In this document: positions 1 to 8,417 of the stretch, piece after piece
How positions within the stretch are numbered: the first letter of the stretch is position 1
Layout of the letters: each line of letters begins with the position of its first letter
Origin: Synergistales bacterium
Lineage (GTDB): Bacteria; Synergistota; Synergistia; Synergistales; Synergistaceae
Reading direction: 5' to 3'
Length of the DNA stretch: 27,889 nucleotides
Assembly (NCBI GenBank): GCA_026002695.1
Contig: BOCB01000017.1
Span: forward strand, 1-27,889
Notes under the pieces: model-generated
The model's database searches: none
Seen by the model: the letters and a program-made list of their open reading frames with translations, nothing else
Told to the model about the DNA's origin: nothing
Program-made: the position numbers and the translations under genes

Positions 1-24
1 AACCCGTCGCCGACACCTTCGGCA

Positions 25-957
<933 letters not shown>

Positions 958-1025
958 CCGCATTCCCTCCTCTCAACGCAGTATAAATTCATATTTAATA
1001 TTACATCTCTTATTTAACATATATA

Positions 1026-1055
1026 ATTTTAATATGATCGTATTTAATCTGTCAA
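1026..1055 (-). promoter_or_regulatory. Sigma-70-type promoter of the Gly-rich protein
   Basis: A perfect -35 TTGACA (1055-1050), an 18-nt spacer and a -10 TAAAAT (1031-1026) lie in an AT-rich island ahead of the gene. They give a leader of about 60 nt before the ATG at 957. The composition contrasts sharply with the GC-rich coding region. Confidence 0.6.
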
Positions 1056-1070
1056 GCGAGCGGGGAAACA

Positions 1071-1092
1071 GGCGGCAGAATGCCGCCCCTAC
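1071..1092 (-). repeat. REP-like hairpin with GTAG foot
   Basis: Read on the minus strand this is GTAG followed by GGGCGGCA-TTC-TGCCGCC, a 7-bp perfect stem (GGCGGCA/TGCCGCC) with a 3-nt loop. It matches the architecture of the hairpins at 11106-11135 and 23451-23473. It sits just upstream of the promoter of the Gly-rich gene. Confidence 0.6.
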
Positions 1093-1171
1093 GGGTTCCC
1101 GCATTCGCCAGTTCCGTTAACCCTGCCCGTTCCATCACATTTGCCCGTTATGGGCTTGTGCGGAAAATTTG

Positions 1172-1187
1172 AACCTGTGGTTTGAGG
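1172..1187 (+). repeat. Solitary copy of the element-B end sequence
   Basis: AACCTGTGGTTTGAGG here is identical to both terminal inverted repeats of the 164-bp element at 10054-10217. No inverted partner was found nearby, so this may be one end of a decayed or larger element. The rest of the 1093-1508 gap holds a 67-codon minus-strand ORF (1148-1351) that I do not recognise and do not call as a gene, a small GCCC-GTTAT-GGGC hairpin near 1144, and an AT-rich stretch ahead of rpoN. Confidence 0.5.
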
Positions 1188-1508
1188 TATGGAGTTATTC
1201 CTTTACAAAGCAGGGTTTTCCTGTTAGAGTCTTCATGTAAGGGTTTACCGTGCGAAATGCGCCGCGCGCGGTTAGGCCAAGCCGGGGAATAGCGATAGTT
1301 CTGACTGTAGTGATCCACCTTGATCCGAGCGTTATCCTTCACTAATTTCACTTGGAAGCGAAGTTCGCGCTGACGAATAAGCCATATTGCGAGATATGCG
1401 GCAGTACTGTTGTATTATAAGTTAATGATTCCGTTTCGAGTACGTTTATTGTGAGCCAATGTGTAATAAAAAGCGCAAAATATTGTACCGAACGGCAGGT
1501 GCGGTTCT

Positions 1509-2804
1509 ATGAAAAGAGATTACGGCTTATCCTTAGAGCAGCGGCAAACGTTTTCGCAGCAACAGGCGGAATCCCTCGATATCCTGTCGATGAACGCGCA
1601 GGAGCTGAAGGATTTCATGTCCGCTGAGTGCGAAGAAAATCCCTTGCTGGACTTTTGCGCCGGCGAGCCGATTCGCACCGTCGCCTTTGATTATGAGGAA
1701 GACGACGAGCTGGCGAACCTCCCTGCCTTCGAGGAAGTAACGCCGCCCGACGTACTGCTGCCTCAGATAAACATGAAGAATTTCACCGCGGAAGAGGAAA
1801 GAGCGCTGATTTTCATAGCGAACGCTGTTGATTCCAACGGTTTTTTGACGATTACTCCTCATGAGGCCGCGCGAGTATCGCAAATTCCACTCCCGTTGAT
1901 AATGGACGCCATCTCGGTAATGCAAAGCTTAGAGCCGGCCGGCCTCTGCTCGTTTACGATTGAGGAGTGCCTGCTCCTCCAGCTGAGGCGTTCCGGCATA
2001 CAGAACCCTGCCCTCGAAAAAATCATAAGCTGCCACTTGAACGATGTGGCGAATCGTCGGATAAAGCATATCGCGTCCGCGTTAAGAATCGGTTCCGCGG
2101 AGGTTTTAACGCACGTTCGCGCCCTCTCCGAGCTGAACCCAAAACCGCTCAACGGCCTCGTCGGAAGACGCCCTCAATATGTCGTTCCCGATGTGATTCT
2201 CGCCTACGAAAATCATTCATGGCGCGCCGAACTTAACGATAATTGGTTCGGCAATCTCGGGGTCAGCGATTTCTACGCCGGGCTGGCAAAGGATACTGCG
2301 GACGCGGAGCTGCGGGAGTACCTCAAACGGAAGACCACCCGGATTCGTTTCCTCAACAACGCCGTGGACAGGCGGCGAAGCACGCTGATTCGCATGACGG
2401 AGTACCTGGCGTTTTATCAGTCGGACTTCCTTCTCAGGCGCGGCCCGCCTCTTCCGCTCACTATGACGAGCCTTGCGTCGAAGCTCGGCATGCATGTCTC
2501 CACGGTCAGCAGGGCGGCGCGAGGCAAATATATCCAGTATCCATGCGGCGTCTGTGAGATGTTCGAGCTGTTCGCGCAGAGTTTGTCCGCCGATGATCCG
2601 CGCGGCGAAAACCCCGGGGTAAGCAGCGCGGATGTGAAAAAGGCAATACGGGAAATGATCGCGTCAGAGGATAAATCAAAACCGTACAGCGATAATCAGC
2701 TGGCCCGCTCGCTGCGGGAAAAAGAGATAAGCGTATCGAGGAGAACTGTGGCTAAGTATCGATTATCGCTTGGCATCAAGGGAACACATGACCGAAAATA
2801 TTAA
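1509..2804 (+). CDS. rpoN: RNA polymerase sigma-54 factor
   Basis: 431 residues, slightly short for the family. Region I is clear at residues 5-50 (LSLEQRQ.FSQQQ..SLDIL.MNAQEL..F....CEENPLLD), the activator-responsive part. The core-binding region follows, then the HTH segment (SLASKLGMHVSTVSRA...KYIQYPCGVCEMFELF). The RpoN box that reads the -24 element is SRRTVAKYR (about residues 411-419), with Ser replacing the usual first Ala. Sigma-54 directs core polymerase to -24/-12 promoters and needs an AAA+ activator; one is encoded immediately downstream, separated by a MITE. The ribosome binding site (GGCAGGTG) is mediocre. Identity is certain; whether this is the only rpoN of the genome or a dedicated second copy cannot be told. 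Confidence 0.96.
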   Translation: MKRDYGLSLEQRQTFSQQQAESLDILSMNAQELKDFMSAECEENPLLDFCAGEPIRTVAFDYEEDDELANLPAFEEVTPPDVLLPQINMKNFTAEEERALIFIANAVDSNGFLTITPHEAARVSQIPLPLIMDAISVMQSLEPAGLCSFTIEECLLLQLRRSGIQNPALEKIISCHLNDVANRRIKHIASALRIGSAEVLTHVRALSELNPKPLNGLVGRRPQYVVPDVILAYENHSWRAELNDNWFGNLGVSDFYAGLAKDTADAELREYLKRKTTRIRFLNNAVDRRRSTLIRMTEYLAFYQSDFLLRRGPPLPLTMTSLASKLGMHVSTVSRAARGKYIQYPCGVCEMFELFAQSLSADDPRGENPGVSSADVKKAIREMIASEDKSKPYSDNQLARSLREKEISVSRRTVAKYRLSLGIKGTHDRKY

Positions 2805-2826
2805 TGTAAGGGTTTTTATCGGCTAT

Positions 2827-2939
2827 GTAAATGCTGATTTATTGATTGTTAGAAGCCTAAAGGGTAACGATAAAAAACCTGACCGGCTCTACATCTCAAA
2901 ACGGCTAAATTTCATTTTGGCTATTTAATCAGCGCTTAC
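2827..2939 (+). mobile_element. MITE family A, full copy 1 (113 bp)
   Basis: Ends are imperfect inverted repeats (GTAAATGCTGATTTA at left, TTAATCAGCGCTTAC at right). It is flanked by a 4-bp direct repeat CTAT (2823-2826 and 2940-2943), read as a target-site duplication. It is nearly identical along its length to 8547-8654. There is no coding capacity, so it depends on a transposase elsewhere. It lies between rpoN and the EBP gene and could affect their co-transcription. Confidence 0.85.
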
Positions 2940-2974
2940 CTATATGCAAGTCCGTTTTTGAAGGGGGTGTTTTT

Positions 2975-4444
2975 TTGTCTAAATATGATGACACGCCTGA
3001 TTGTCGGGCAGACAGGACGGAACTTGAGTCAGCCGGTGTTGATTCGTTGACTTCCCGTATTGTCGATTCCCTGATGGAGGAATATTACAAAAATTTCGAG
3101 TCAGACATCATGGAAATATTCAGCTCGAACTACGATGTAATTTACTCTTCAGACGCGTCGGGCATCACTCGGAACGTCAGCAGCGCGTGCGAGGAAATTT
3201 GGGGGCTTCAGCCGTCGGCTCTGATTGGTCGGAGCGTGTTCGAGCTCGAGCGGGACGGCATATATCGGCCGTCTGTCACCCGCCTTGTGCTGCAGGCCAA
3301 GCGGCGGATACGGTCATTTCAGACGACAAAGACAGGCAGAAGACTGATAGTAGTCGGCACTCCGATTAAAAATCGCGACGGAAGCATAAACAAGATCATC
3401 AACCTGTCGCGCGACATCACGTCCGACAGCGAAATCAAAGCCGAGATGGAGAATATCAGGCACCTGTTCAGCGAGTACAGCCAGACTTTGATGGGAGGCT
3501 GTTCCAAGGGCGCGGGGCGGCATCAGTTCATCTACATCAGCGAAGCGATGGCCGAGGTGTCGCATATGGCGCTGAAGGTAAGCGACGTGGACTCGACAGT
3601 GCTCCTAACCGGTGAATCCGGTGTGGGAAAGGAGGTAATAGCCTCCTTTATCCACGCGAACAGCGGACGGTACGGCAAACCGTTTATCAAGGTCAACTGC
3701 GGCGCGATACCTGAATCGTTGCTGGAGTCGGAGCTCTTCGGCTATGAAAACGGCGCTTTTACGGGCGCGAAAAAGGAAGGGAAGCCCGGCATATTCGAAC
3801 TGTCCAATAATGGTACGCTGCTGCTGGACGAGATATCCGAAATGCCCCCGAACGTGCAGGTAAAACTGCTTAGGGTGCTGCAGGAAAGAGTCGTCACGAG
3901 GGTCGGAGGCGTTAAGCCGATCGAGGTGGACGTGAGGATCATAGCGGCGAGCAACAAAAATCTTGAGATGGAGATGCTGGAAGGCCGATTCCGGCAGGAC
4001 CTTTACTATCGGCTGAACGTAGTCCCGATTCATGTACCGGCGCTGAGGGACCGTCCCGAGGATATACCTCCGCTGGCCGTTTTCTTTCTGAATCACTTCA
4101 ACGAGCGTTACAATAAAAATAAGGTCATAGACGCCGGGATAATAAACCTGTTCCAGGAGCACGGGTGGCCCGGCAACATCCGTGAGCTCCAAAACGTCGT
4201 CGAGCGTTTAGTGGTGCTTGCCGATGAAGATATGATCACCCGCTCGGATCTGCCTCCGTACCTACTCGGCGGCGAGGCCGAAAGGGACATTACCGTGGGC
4301 CGCATAATGCCCCTGAAGGAAGCGGTGAACAGCGTCGAACGGCAGCTCATCCGCATGGCGATGGAGAAATACGGCACGATCGCAAAAATAGCGGAGGCCC
4401 TCGGCGTCGATCAAAGCACGATAAGCCGCAAACTTAAGAAATAA
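2975..4444 (+). CDS. PAS-AAA+-Fis sigma-54-dependent transcriptional activator
   Basis: 489 residues from a TTG start placed 5-6 nt after AAGGGGGTG. A PAS sensor domain spans about residues 45-150 (SNYDVIYSSDASGITRNVS...IWGL...IGRSVFELE...RDIT). The AAA+ domain has Walker A GESGVGKE (about 213-220), the sigma-54-contacting GAFTGA loop (about 260-265), Walker B LLLDEISE (about 283-290) and WPGNIRELQNVVER. A Fis-type HTH closes the protein (IAKIAEALGVDQSTISRKLKK). Such proteins bind enhancer sites and hydrolyse ATP to open sigma-54 promoters; the PAS domain presumably senses a small ligand. The likely target is the divergent amidohydrolase operon, which has a -24/-12 promoter and paired palindromes at 8288-8326. 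Family certain, target inferred. Confidence 0.95.
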   Translation: MSKYDDTPDCRADRTELESAGVDSLTSRIVDSLMEEYYKNFESDIMEIFSSNYDVIYSSDASGITRNVSSACEEIWGLQPSALIGRSVFELERDGIYRPSVTRLVLQAKRRIRSFQTTKTGRRLIVVGTPIKNRDGSINKIINLSRDITSDSEIKAEMENIRHLFSEYSQTLMGGCSKGAGRHQFIYISEAMAEVSHMALKVSDVDSTVLLTGESGVGKEVIASFIHANSGRYGKPFIKVNCGAIPESLLESELFGYENGAFTGAKKEGKPGIFELSNNGTLLLDEISEMPPNVQVKLLRVLQERVVTRVGGVKPIEVDVRIIAASNKNLEMEMLEGRFRQDLYYRLNVVPIHVPALRDRPEDIPPLAVFFLNHFNERYNKNKVIDAGIINLFQEHGWPGNIRELQNVVERLVVLADEDMITRSDLPPYLLGGEAERDITVGRIMPLKEAVNSVERQLIRMAMEKYGTIAKIAEALGVDQSTISRKLKK

Positions 4445-4499
4445 GGGAGCTGATTAAAGGGTTTTATCGTTACCCTTCAGGCTCCCGGCGATAAATCAG
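4445..4499. terminator. MITE-A relic acting as bidirectional terminator
   Basis: Inverted, internally deleted copy of MITE A (matches at 4449-4457 and 4460-4499). It folds into a strong hairpin, GGGAGC pairing with GCTCCC and AAGGGT with ACCCTT. It lies between the convergent EBP and COG0523 GTPase genes. On the minus strand the stem is followed by TTATTTCTT, a plausible intrinsic terminator for the GTPase operon. The TGA stop of the GTPase (4496-4498) lies inside the relic. Confidence 0.6.
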
Positions 4500-5542
4500 A
4501 CGAACGGATTCATGTTGATCTCGCTGATCTCCGGCTTTGCCCCTATCAAACTCTGAAACGCGAAGAGCGACTCCATTATCTGACCGGGTTCTATGTCGCG
4601 CATGATAAAAACTATCTGCGAGGCGCGGGTCTCGTAGCCCTTCCAGTCCTCCAAGTGCCTCGGAGGGTGAATGATATGCTGAACGCCGTTTAGGACGATC
4701 GGCCCCCCCTCTCCAACGTCCACTATCCCTTTGACCCTGAACATTTTTTCGCCGTGCTTCTGCAAGAGCATGCTCAGCCAGATTCCGAAGGCCAGCCAGT
4801 CAAGCGGTTCCGTAAATTGAAGGGACATGCTCCTTATGCTCGTGGCGTGTCCGTCTGAGTTTGTCTCATTTAACAAGAGGTTGGGGAGGATTACGGGGCG
4901 CGGCGGCATACTCGGCCTCGTATTCCACAGGACAGAGGCCGGAATATGACCGCGGATTGATTTCAGAATCTGCGCGGTCGGATTTATCCGCGCTACTCGG
5001 CTGCGCAGGCGTTTCACTTTTTCAGGAGTGCTGATGTCGGTTTTTGTGATTATAACTTTATCAGCCGCCGCTATCTGCTTGACGGACTCAGGGTTGCCTG
5101 TAAGGTGCGTTTCTCCGTTTACCGCGTCGAGACAAGCTGTAACCGTTTCAACGCGGTAATGATGGATCAGAATCGGATGAGTGAGAATGGAGAAGAGGAT
5201 GGGAGCCGGATCGGCAAGTCCGGTAGTCTCGATTACAACGCGATCCAACGGCAGCTTGCCGGATTGATGCGCGTTCAGCATGTCATTCAGCTCCGTTATC
5301 AGGTCCTCCCGACGGTTACAACATACGCATCCCCCGGCCAGCAGCGTGGTTCGCTCCTCGATTCTCCTTATAAGGCGGTGATCCAGTCCGGCCTCGCCGT
5401 ATTCGTTTATTATGACGGACGTGCCGGCATAGGCCGCGTCACTGAGGACGTCTCCGAGCAGCGTTGTTTTGCCGCTGCCGAGAAACCCGGTTACGATATT
5501 GATGGAGCACTTATTCGCGTCCGCCAAGGTTTTCCCCGCCAT
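4496..5542 (-). CDS. COG0523 (CobW-family) G3E GTPase, putative metallochaperone
   Basis: 348 residues. Walker A GFLGSGKTT is at residues 19-27, the switch region INEYGE at 45-50, the metal-binding CxCC motif (GGCVCC) with cysteines at 72, 74 and 75, then TKTD (G4-like), and a CobW C-terminal domain. COG0523 proteins use GTP hydrolysis to deliver zinc, cobalt or another metal to client enzymes. The first 32 bases overlap the 3' end of the small upstream gene, implying translational coupling. As last gene of the sigma-54 operon its clients may be the metal-dependent CE4 enzyme or the small CxxC protein; that is inference. The stop codon falls within a MITE relic, so the original C-terminus may have differed slightly. 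Confidence 0.92.
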   Translation of the reverse strand: MAGKTLADANKCSINIVTGFLGSGKTTLLGDVLSDAAYAGTSVIINEYGEAGLDHRLIRRIEERTTLLAGGCVCCNRREDLITELNDMLNAHQSGKLPLDRVVIETTGLADPAPILFSILTHPILIHHYRVETVTACLDAVNGETHLTGNPESVKQIAAADKVIITKTDISTPEKVKRLRSRVARINPTAQILKSIRGHIPASVLWNTRPSMPPRPVILPNLLLNETNSDGHATSIRSMSLQFTEPLDWLAFGIWLSMLLQKHGEKMFRVKGIVDVGEGGPIVLNGVQHIIHPPRHLEDWKGYETRASQIVFIMRDIEPGQIMESLFAFQSLIGAKPEISEINMNPFV

Positions 5543-5864
5543 TACTGTTCATGTGAGCCAGAAGATTCGAATCCAGCGGGTCTATCCTGCCGCCGCACAT
5601 ATTCTGAGCCTCAGGCCACATATCGCCGAAATTGTCGACCAATTTTTGGACGCCTTTTTTATCGGAGAGGATATATTTGCTTCCGTTCCAGTCCTTGAGA
5701 TTCAGGCCGTAAAAAGACAGTATATGATTGACGTAATTAACCCTGCGGAGCCTGTCCCTCCGAAACCCGCCGGTAAAAGACTTGCCTCCGCCATACTCAC
5801 TGTCATGGAGCTTTTGATCTGTCCAGTGGATGTTAATCATAATTTCTCCGCATAAGATGCACAT
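5511..5864 (-). CDS. Small CxxCG/HWT protein associated with COG0523 GTPase
   Basis: 117 residues, with a good AGGAGG 7 nt before the ATG. It begins MCILCGE, a CxxC potential metal ligand pair, followed by INIHWTD, then a basic RRDRLRRVNYVNHILSFYGL helix and a conserved-looking WNGSKYILSDKKG segment. No signal peptide or membrane helix. From memory, small proteins starting CxLCG...HWT are encoded beside COG0523 GTPases in other bacteria, which fits the 32-base overlap with the GTPase gene here. Biochemical role unknown; a metal-handling partner of the GTPase is the simplest inference. Confidence 0.75.
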   Translation of the reverse strand: MCILCGEIMINIHWTDQKLHDSEYGGGKSFTGGFRRDRLRRVNYVNHILSFYGLNLKDWNGSKYILSDKKGVQKLVDNFGDMWPEAQNMCGGRIDPLDSNLLAHMNSNGGENLGGRE

Positions 5865-5903
5865 GTTATCTCCTCCTGGTAAAATTAGTTTACGTGCCTG
5901 AAA

Positions 5904-5938
5904 GGGGGGCGGGCCTTGCTGAAAACAACCCGCCCCCC
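5904..5938 (-). promoter_or_regulatory. Intercistronic GC hairpin
   Basis: A 10-bp perfect stem, GGGGGGCGGG with CCCGCCCCCC, and a 15-nt loop lie in the 91-bp gap after the CE4 gene. Only a short T run follows on the minus strand, so it is more likely an mRNA-stabilising or partial-attenuation structure than a full terminator. It would lower expression of the metal-handling genes relative to the enzymes. Confidence 0.5.
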
Positions 5939-5955
5939 GGGGAAGGGCATATAAG

Positions 5956-6840
5956 TTATTTCTTTCTTGGCCTCCGCTTGAGGAAATCGTCCGCTATCTC
6001 GTTGAACGTACACCAGCGGACTCCTTCGTGTGAATTGATATGCGCGATCAGTTTTTCATGCGCGAGTATACACTGCGGACGGCCGCTCACGTCGGGATGC
6101 ACCGTCATGCCAAACACGGCGTAGTCATACTCCCTGTAGCAGAAGTCGAACGTATCCTGCCACATTCCGAAGATGTCGCGCGGGTTGGCGAATCCATAGC
6201 TGTTTGGGCTCTTCTTGACAAACATCATCGGCGGCAGATCGTCGAGATACCAGTTGGCCGGAATTTCAACAAGATCCGTCTCATGGCCGCGAATCAGCGG
6301 CTTCATCCAATCCTTGGCCTCAGCCGAATAGTCTATCTTCGTCCATGAGTCGCCGACCCGCACGTAATAAGGTTCGAGGTCCCTGTGCATGAGGCTGTGG
6401 TCGTACTTGATCTTGTGTTTTACGAGCAGTTCGTTCGTCACGTTGGAAAACTCCCACCAGGGCGCCACGTAGCCTGTGGGGCGTTTGCCCGTCAATGAGA
6501 CTATGAGGTCGATGCACTTGAGCAGGACGTCCTCTTCCTGCTTAGGCGTCATGGCGATAGGATTCTCGTGAGAGTAGCCGTGGAGGGCAATTTCATGCCC
6601 GCCGGCGATGATCATCTTCATCTGTTCCGGAAACGTCTCAATGGAGTGACCGGGGGAGAAGAAGGTGGCCTTGATGTTGTTCTTCCTGAAAAGTTTCAGC
6701 ATCCGAGGAACGCCTACCTCACCGGCGAACAGCCCCCTGGATATGTCGTCGGGGGAATCCTCTCCGCCGTAAGAACCCAACCATCCTCCTACCGCGTCGA
6801 TGTCAACGCCGTAGGCAACGAGAATTTCTTTTGCTGCCAT
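5956..6840 (-). CDS. CE4 polysaccharide deacetylase-family enzyme, HpPgdA-like
   Basis: 294 residues from the ATG at 6840, 7-9 nt after AAGGAGGG; an upstream TTG at 6858 precedes that Shine-Dalgarno and is not used. The NodB-fold metal triad is visible: Asp in GVDIDAVGGW (D13/D15) and HGYSHE (H87, H91). APWWEFSNVTNELL, the long HRDLEPYYVRVGDSWTKIDY stretch and MTVHPDVSGRPQ match the cytoplasmic Helicobacter PgdA-like subgroup rather than secreted chitin or peptidoglycan deacetylases. There is no signal peptide. That subgroup is thought to prefer small amide or ureido substrates. With the adjacent nitrilase-family enzyme this suggests stepwise hydrolysis of a small C-N compound. Family confident, substrate unknown. 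Confidence 0.9.
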   Translation of the reverse strand: MAAKEILVAYGVDIDAVGGWLGSYGGEDSPDDISRGLFAGEVGVPRMLKLFRKNNIKATFFSPGHSIETFPEQMKMIIAGGHEIALHGYSHENPIAMTPKQEEDVLLKCIDLIVSLTGKRPTGYVAPWWEFSNVTNELLVKHKIKYDHSLMHRDLEPYYVRVGDSWTKIDYSAEAKDWMKPLIRGHETDLVEIPANWYLDDLPPMMFVKKSPNSYGFANPRDIFGMWQDTFDFCYREYDYAVFGMTVHPDVSGRPQCILAHEKLIAHINSHEGVRWCTFNEIADDFLKRRPRKK

Positions 6841-6858
6841 GAATATTCCCTCCTTCAA

Positions 6859-7662
6859 TTAAACCGTTCTCAGGTAGTTTGCGGCCAAATCCCTGTTCAA
6901 GTCCCGCAAATAAGGAATGGCCTCTCTCTGCTCACTGATCTTATCCGGATCGACCTCTGCTATGATCACGTCATAGTTCTTCGCCGCGGAAGCGAGCACT
7001 CCGCCTTTCGGATCGACGATGCGGCTGTCGGCGGCGAACACTGTGCCGCCTTTCTCGCTTCCGGAGCGATTGCACGCGATGACATACAGGCCGTTTTCAA
7101 GTGCCCGCGCGCGGGAGGCAATATCCCACGCGTAATGCCTAAGCGCGCCGAACGCCGACGGGTACGCTATAACATCCGCCCCTTGAAGAGCGAGTATTCT
7201 GGCGCCCTCCGGAAACCCTATTTCGTAACATATTTGCAGACCTATCCGACAAAATCCGATGTCAAATACCCTGTACTGATCACCCCTTTCAAATCGGTCG
7301 GCTTCTCCTCCCCAGAGGGCGATTTTGCGATAAATCCCCACCAATCCCTCCGGTCCGACTAAAAACGCCGTGTCGTACAGTTTGTCCCCCGCTCGCTCTA
7401 TCTGCGTGCCGGTGACGAATATCCCTCTTTTTTTACAGATATCGGCAATCTGATTTGTAGTGGGGCCCGGAATTGTGTTCGCAAGCTCCATGTCATACTC
7501 TTCAACCCCGTAGCCTGTGTTAAAAAGCTCCGGCAGCACCGCTAACAGCGCGCCTTTGTTTGCGGCTGTGCCGATCAGCTCTTCGGCCTTATTGAGATTG
7601 ATCGTCATATCAAAAAGGGCGCAATCCATCTGTATTGCCGCAACTTTGAATGACTCCGCCAT
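6859..7662 (-). CDS. Carbon-nitrogen hydrolase (nitrilase superfamily amidase)
   Basis: 267 residues from the ATG at 7662; a GTG at 7674 is in frame but lacks a spaced Shine-Dalgarno, whereas CGGGGTG lies about 9 nt before the ATG. The catalytic triad is intact: Glu in LPELFNTGY (E45), Lys in YRKIALWGGE (K113) and Cys in QICYEIGFPE (C145). Cytoplasmic. These enzymes hydrolyse amides, N-carbamoyl compounds or nitriles through a cysteine thioester. It is the second gene of the sigma-54 operon, 39 nt after the DUF1097 gene and 18 nt before the CE4 gene. An omega-amidase or carbamoyl-amidase activity is possible; the substrate cannot be read from sequence. Confidence 0.93.
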   Translation of the reverse strand: MAESFKVAAIQMDCALFDMTINLNKAEELIGTAANKGALLAVLPELFNTGYGVEEYDMELANTIPGPTTNQIADICKKRGIFVTGTQIERAGDKLYDTAFLVGPEGLVGIYRKIALWGGEADRFERGDQYRVFDIGFCRIGLQICYEIGFPEGARILALQGADVIAYPSAFGALRHYAWDIASRARALENGLYVIACNRSGSEKGGTVFAADSRIVDPKGGVLASAAKNYDVIIAEVDPDKISEQREAIPYLRDLNRDLAANYLRTV

Positions 7663-7701
7663 GTTCTGAAGCACCCCGATTCTTTTTTGATTTGTACTAT
7701 T

Positions 7702-8154
7702 TTAATCAGCGCCTGACTGATTGCGCGACAGTTTTTTAGCTGAATAATCGGATATGAACCCAAGCGCTATTCCGCACGCCAAGCCGATCGCGGTATCCAG
7801 CGGGTTATTGCCGTTGGCGTAAAAACAAGCGTTGCCGATAAACGTGCCGGGGATGAAAGCCAGCAGCGGGATTTTGGCCTGCCAGCACATTATGGCTGCG
7901 GCGAGTATAGTGATCGCTAATCCGAGCGACGATGGCGCGAGTCCTGACAAATAAACCGTCAAAAATCCCCAAAATACCCCGCTTAGATTACCGCATACTG
8001 CTTTTTTGATTCCCTCCGCTCCCCCTCCGGCCGCGAAATAACTCGCCCATCCAAGAAAACCCGCAAAACCGCATATGCCAAACACTCCGCTGCCGTACAC
8101 CCAAGCCCCGGCAAGCAGTCCAACCGTAACGCCAACCGCGGAAATATAATCCAT
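7702..8154 (-). CDS. DUF1097 (YcdZ-like) integral membrane protein
   Basis: 150 residues, almost entirely hydrophobic, with about five predicted membrane helices rich in Gly and Ala (VGVTVGLLAGAWVYGSGVFGICGFAGFLGW..., ...IPGTFIGNACFYANG...) and a short charged tail KKLSRNQSGAD. The pattern matches DUF1097, the family of E. coli YcdZ. Start ATG at 8154 follows GGGGGTG by about 5 nt. It is the first gene after the sigma-54 promoter at 8200-8215 and leads the amidohydrolase operon, so it may be the permease or channel for the operon's substrate. No biochemical role is established for the family to my knowledge. Confidence 0.85.
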   Translation of the reverse strand: MDYISAVGVTVGLLAGAWVYGSGVFGICGFAGFLGWASYFAAGGGAEGIKKAVCGNLSGVFWGFLTVYLSGLAPSSLGLAITILAAAIMCWQAKIPLLAFIPGTFIGNACFYANGNNPLDTAIGLACGIALGFISDYSAKKLSRNQSGAD

Positions 8155-8199
8155 GCCGACACCCCCATAATTTATTGCGCGAACCTAATCTTAATATAT

Positions 8200-8215
8200 A
8201 GCAATTTTCATGCCA
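8200..8215 (-). promoter_or_regulatory. Sigma-54 (-24/-12) promoter of the amidohydrolase operon
   Basis: The minus strand reads TGGCATGAAAATTGCT: GG and GC are exactly 10 nt apart and TGGCA and TTGC both match the -24/-12 consensus. Transcription would start near 8189, about 35 nt ahead of the DUF1097 ATG. rpoN and an EBP gene lie 4-6 kb away in the same window. Confidence 0.85.
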
Positions 8216-8287
8216 CGCTTAGATAAGAAGGCGAAACAAGGCTCTGACCACATCAATACTTCGAAAAATCGGATAAATACCTTTAAT

Positions 8288-8326
8288 ATTATGCAATTTT
8301 GCATAATCCCATGCAAATTTGCATGG
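8288..8326. promoter_or_regulatory. Paired palindromic enhancer (UAS) sites
   Basis: Two adjacent palindromes share ATGCAA/TTGCAT arms. One is ATTATGCAA-TT-TTGCATAAT (8288-8307, 9-bp arms). The other is CCATGCAAATTTGCATGG (8309-8326, perfect). Their centres are 20 bp apart, about two helical turns. They lie about 110-130 bp upstream of the predicted sigma-54 start, the usual distance and arrangement for an EBP binding as multimers. Confidence 0.75.
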
Positions 8327-8417
8327 CGGCCTTTTTATGGCGGCGATAAGCGGTAGGGCTGTACATAAATAAATCAACCTTCATAAACTGCGAGGAGTGA
8401 TAATCACGCGGAGGAAT

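Noticed and set aside
7700..7716. TTAATCAGCGC at the end of the DUF1097 gene as a further MITE-A copy
   Set aside because: Only 11 bases match the element's end, there is no body or target duplication, and the bases encode the C-terminus GAD-stop of the gene.
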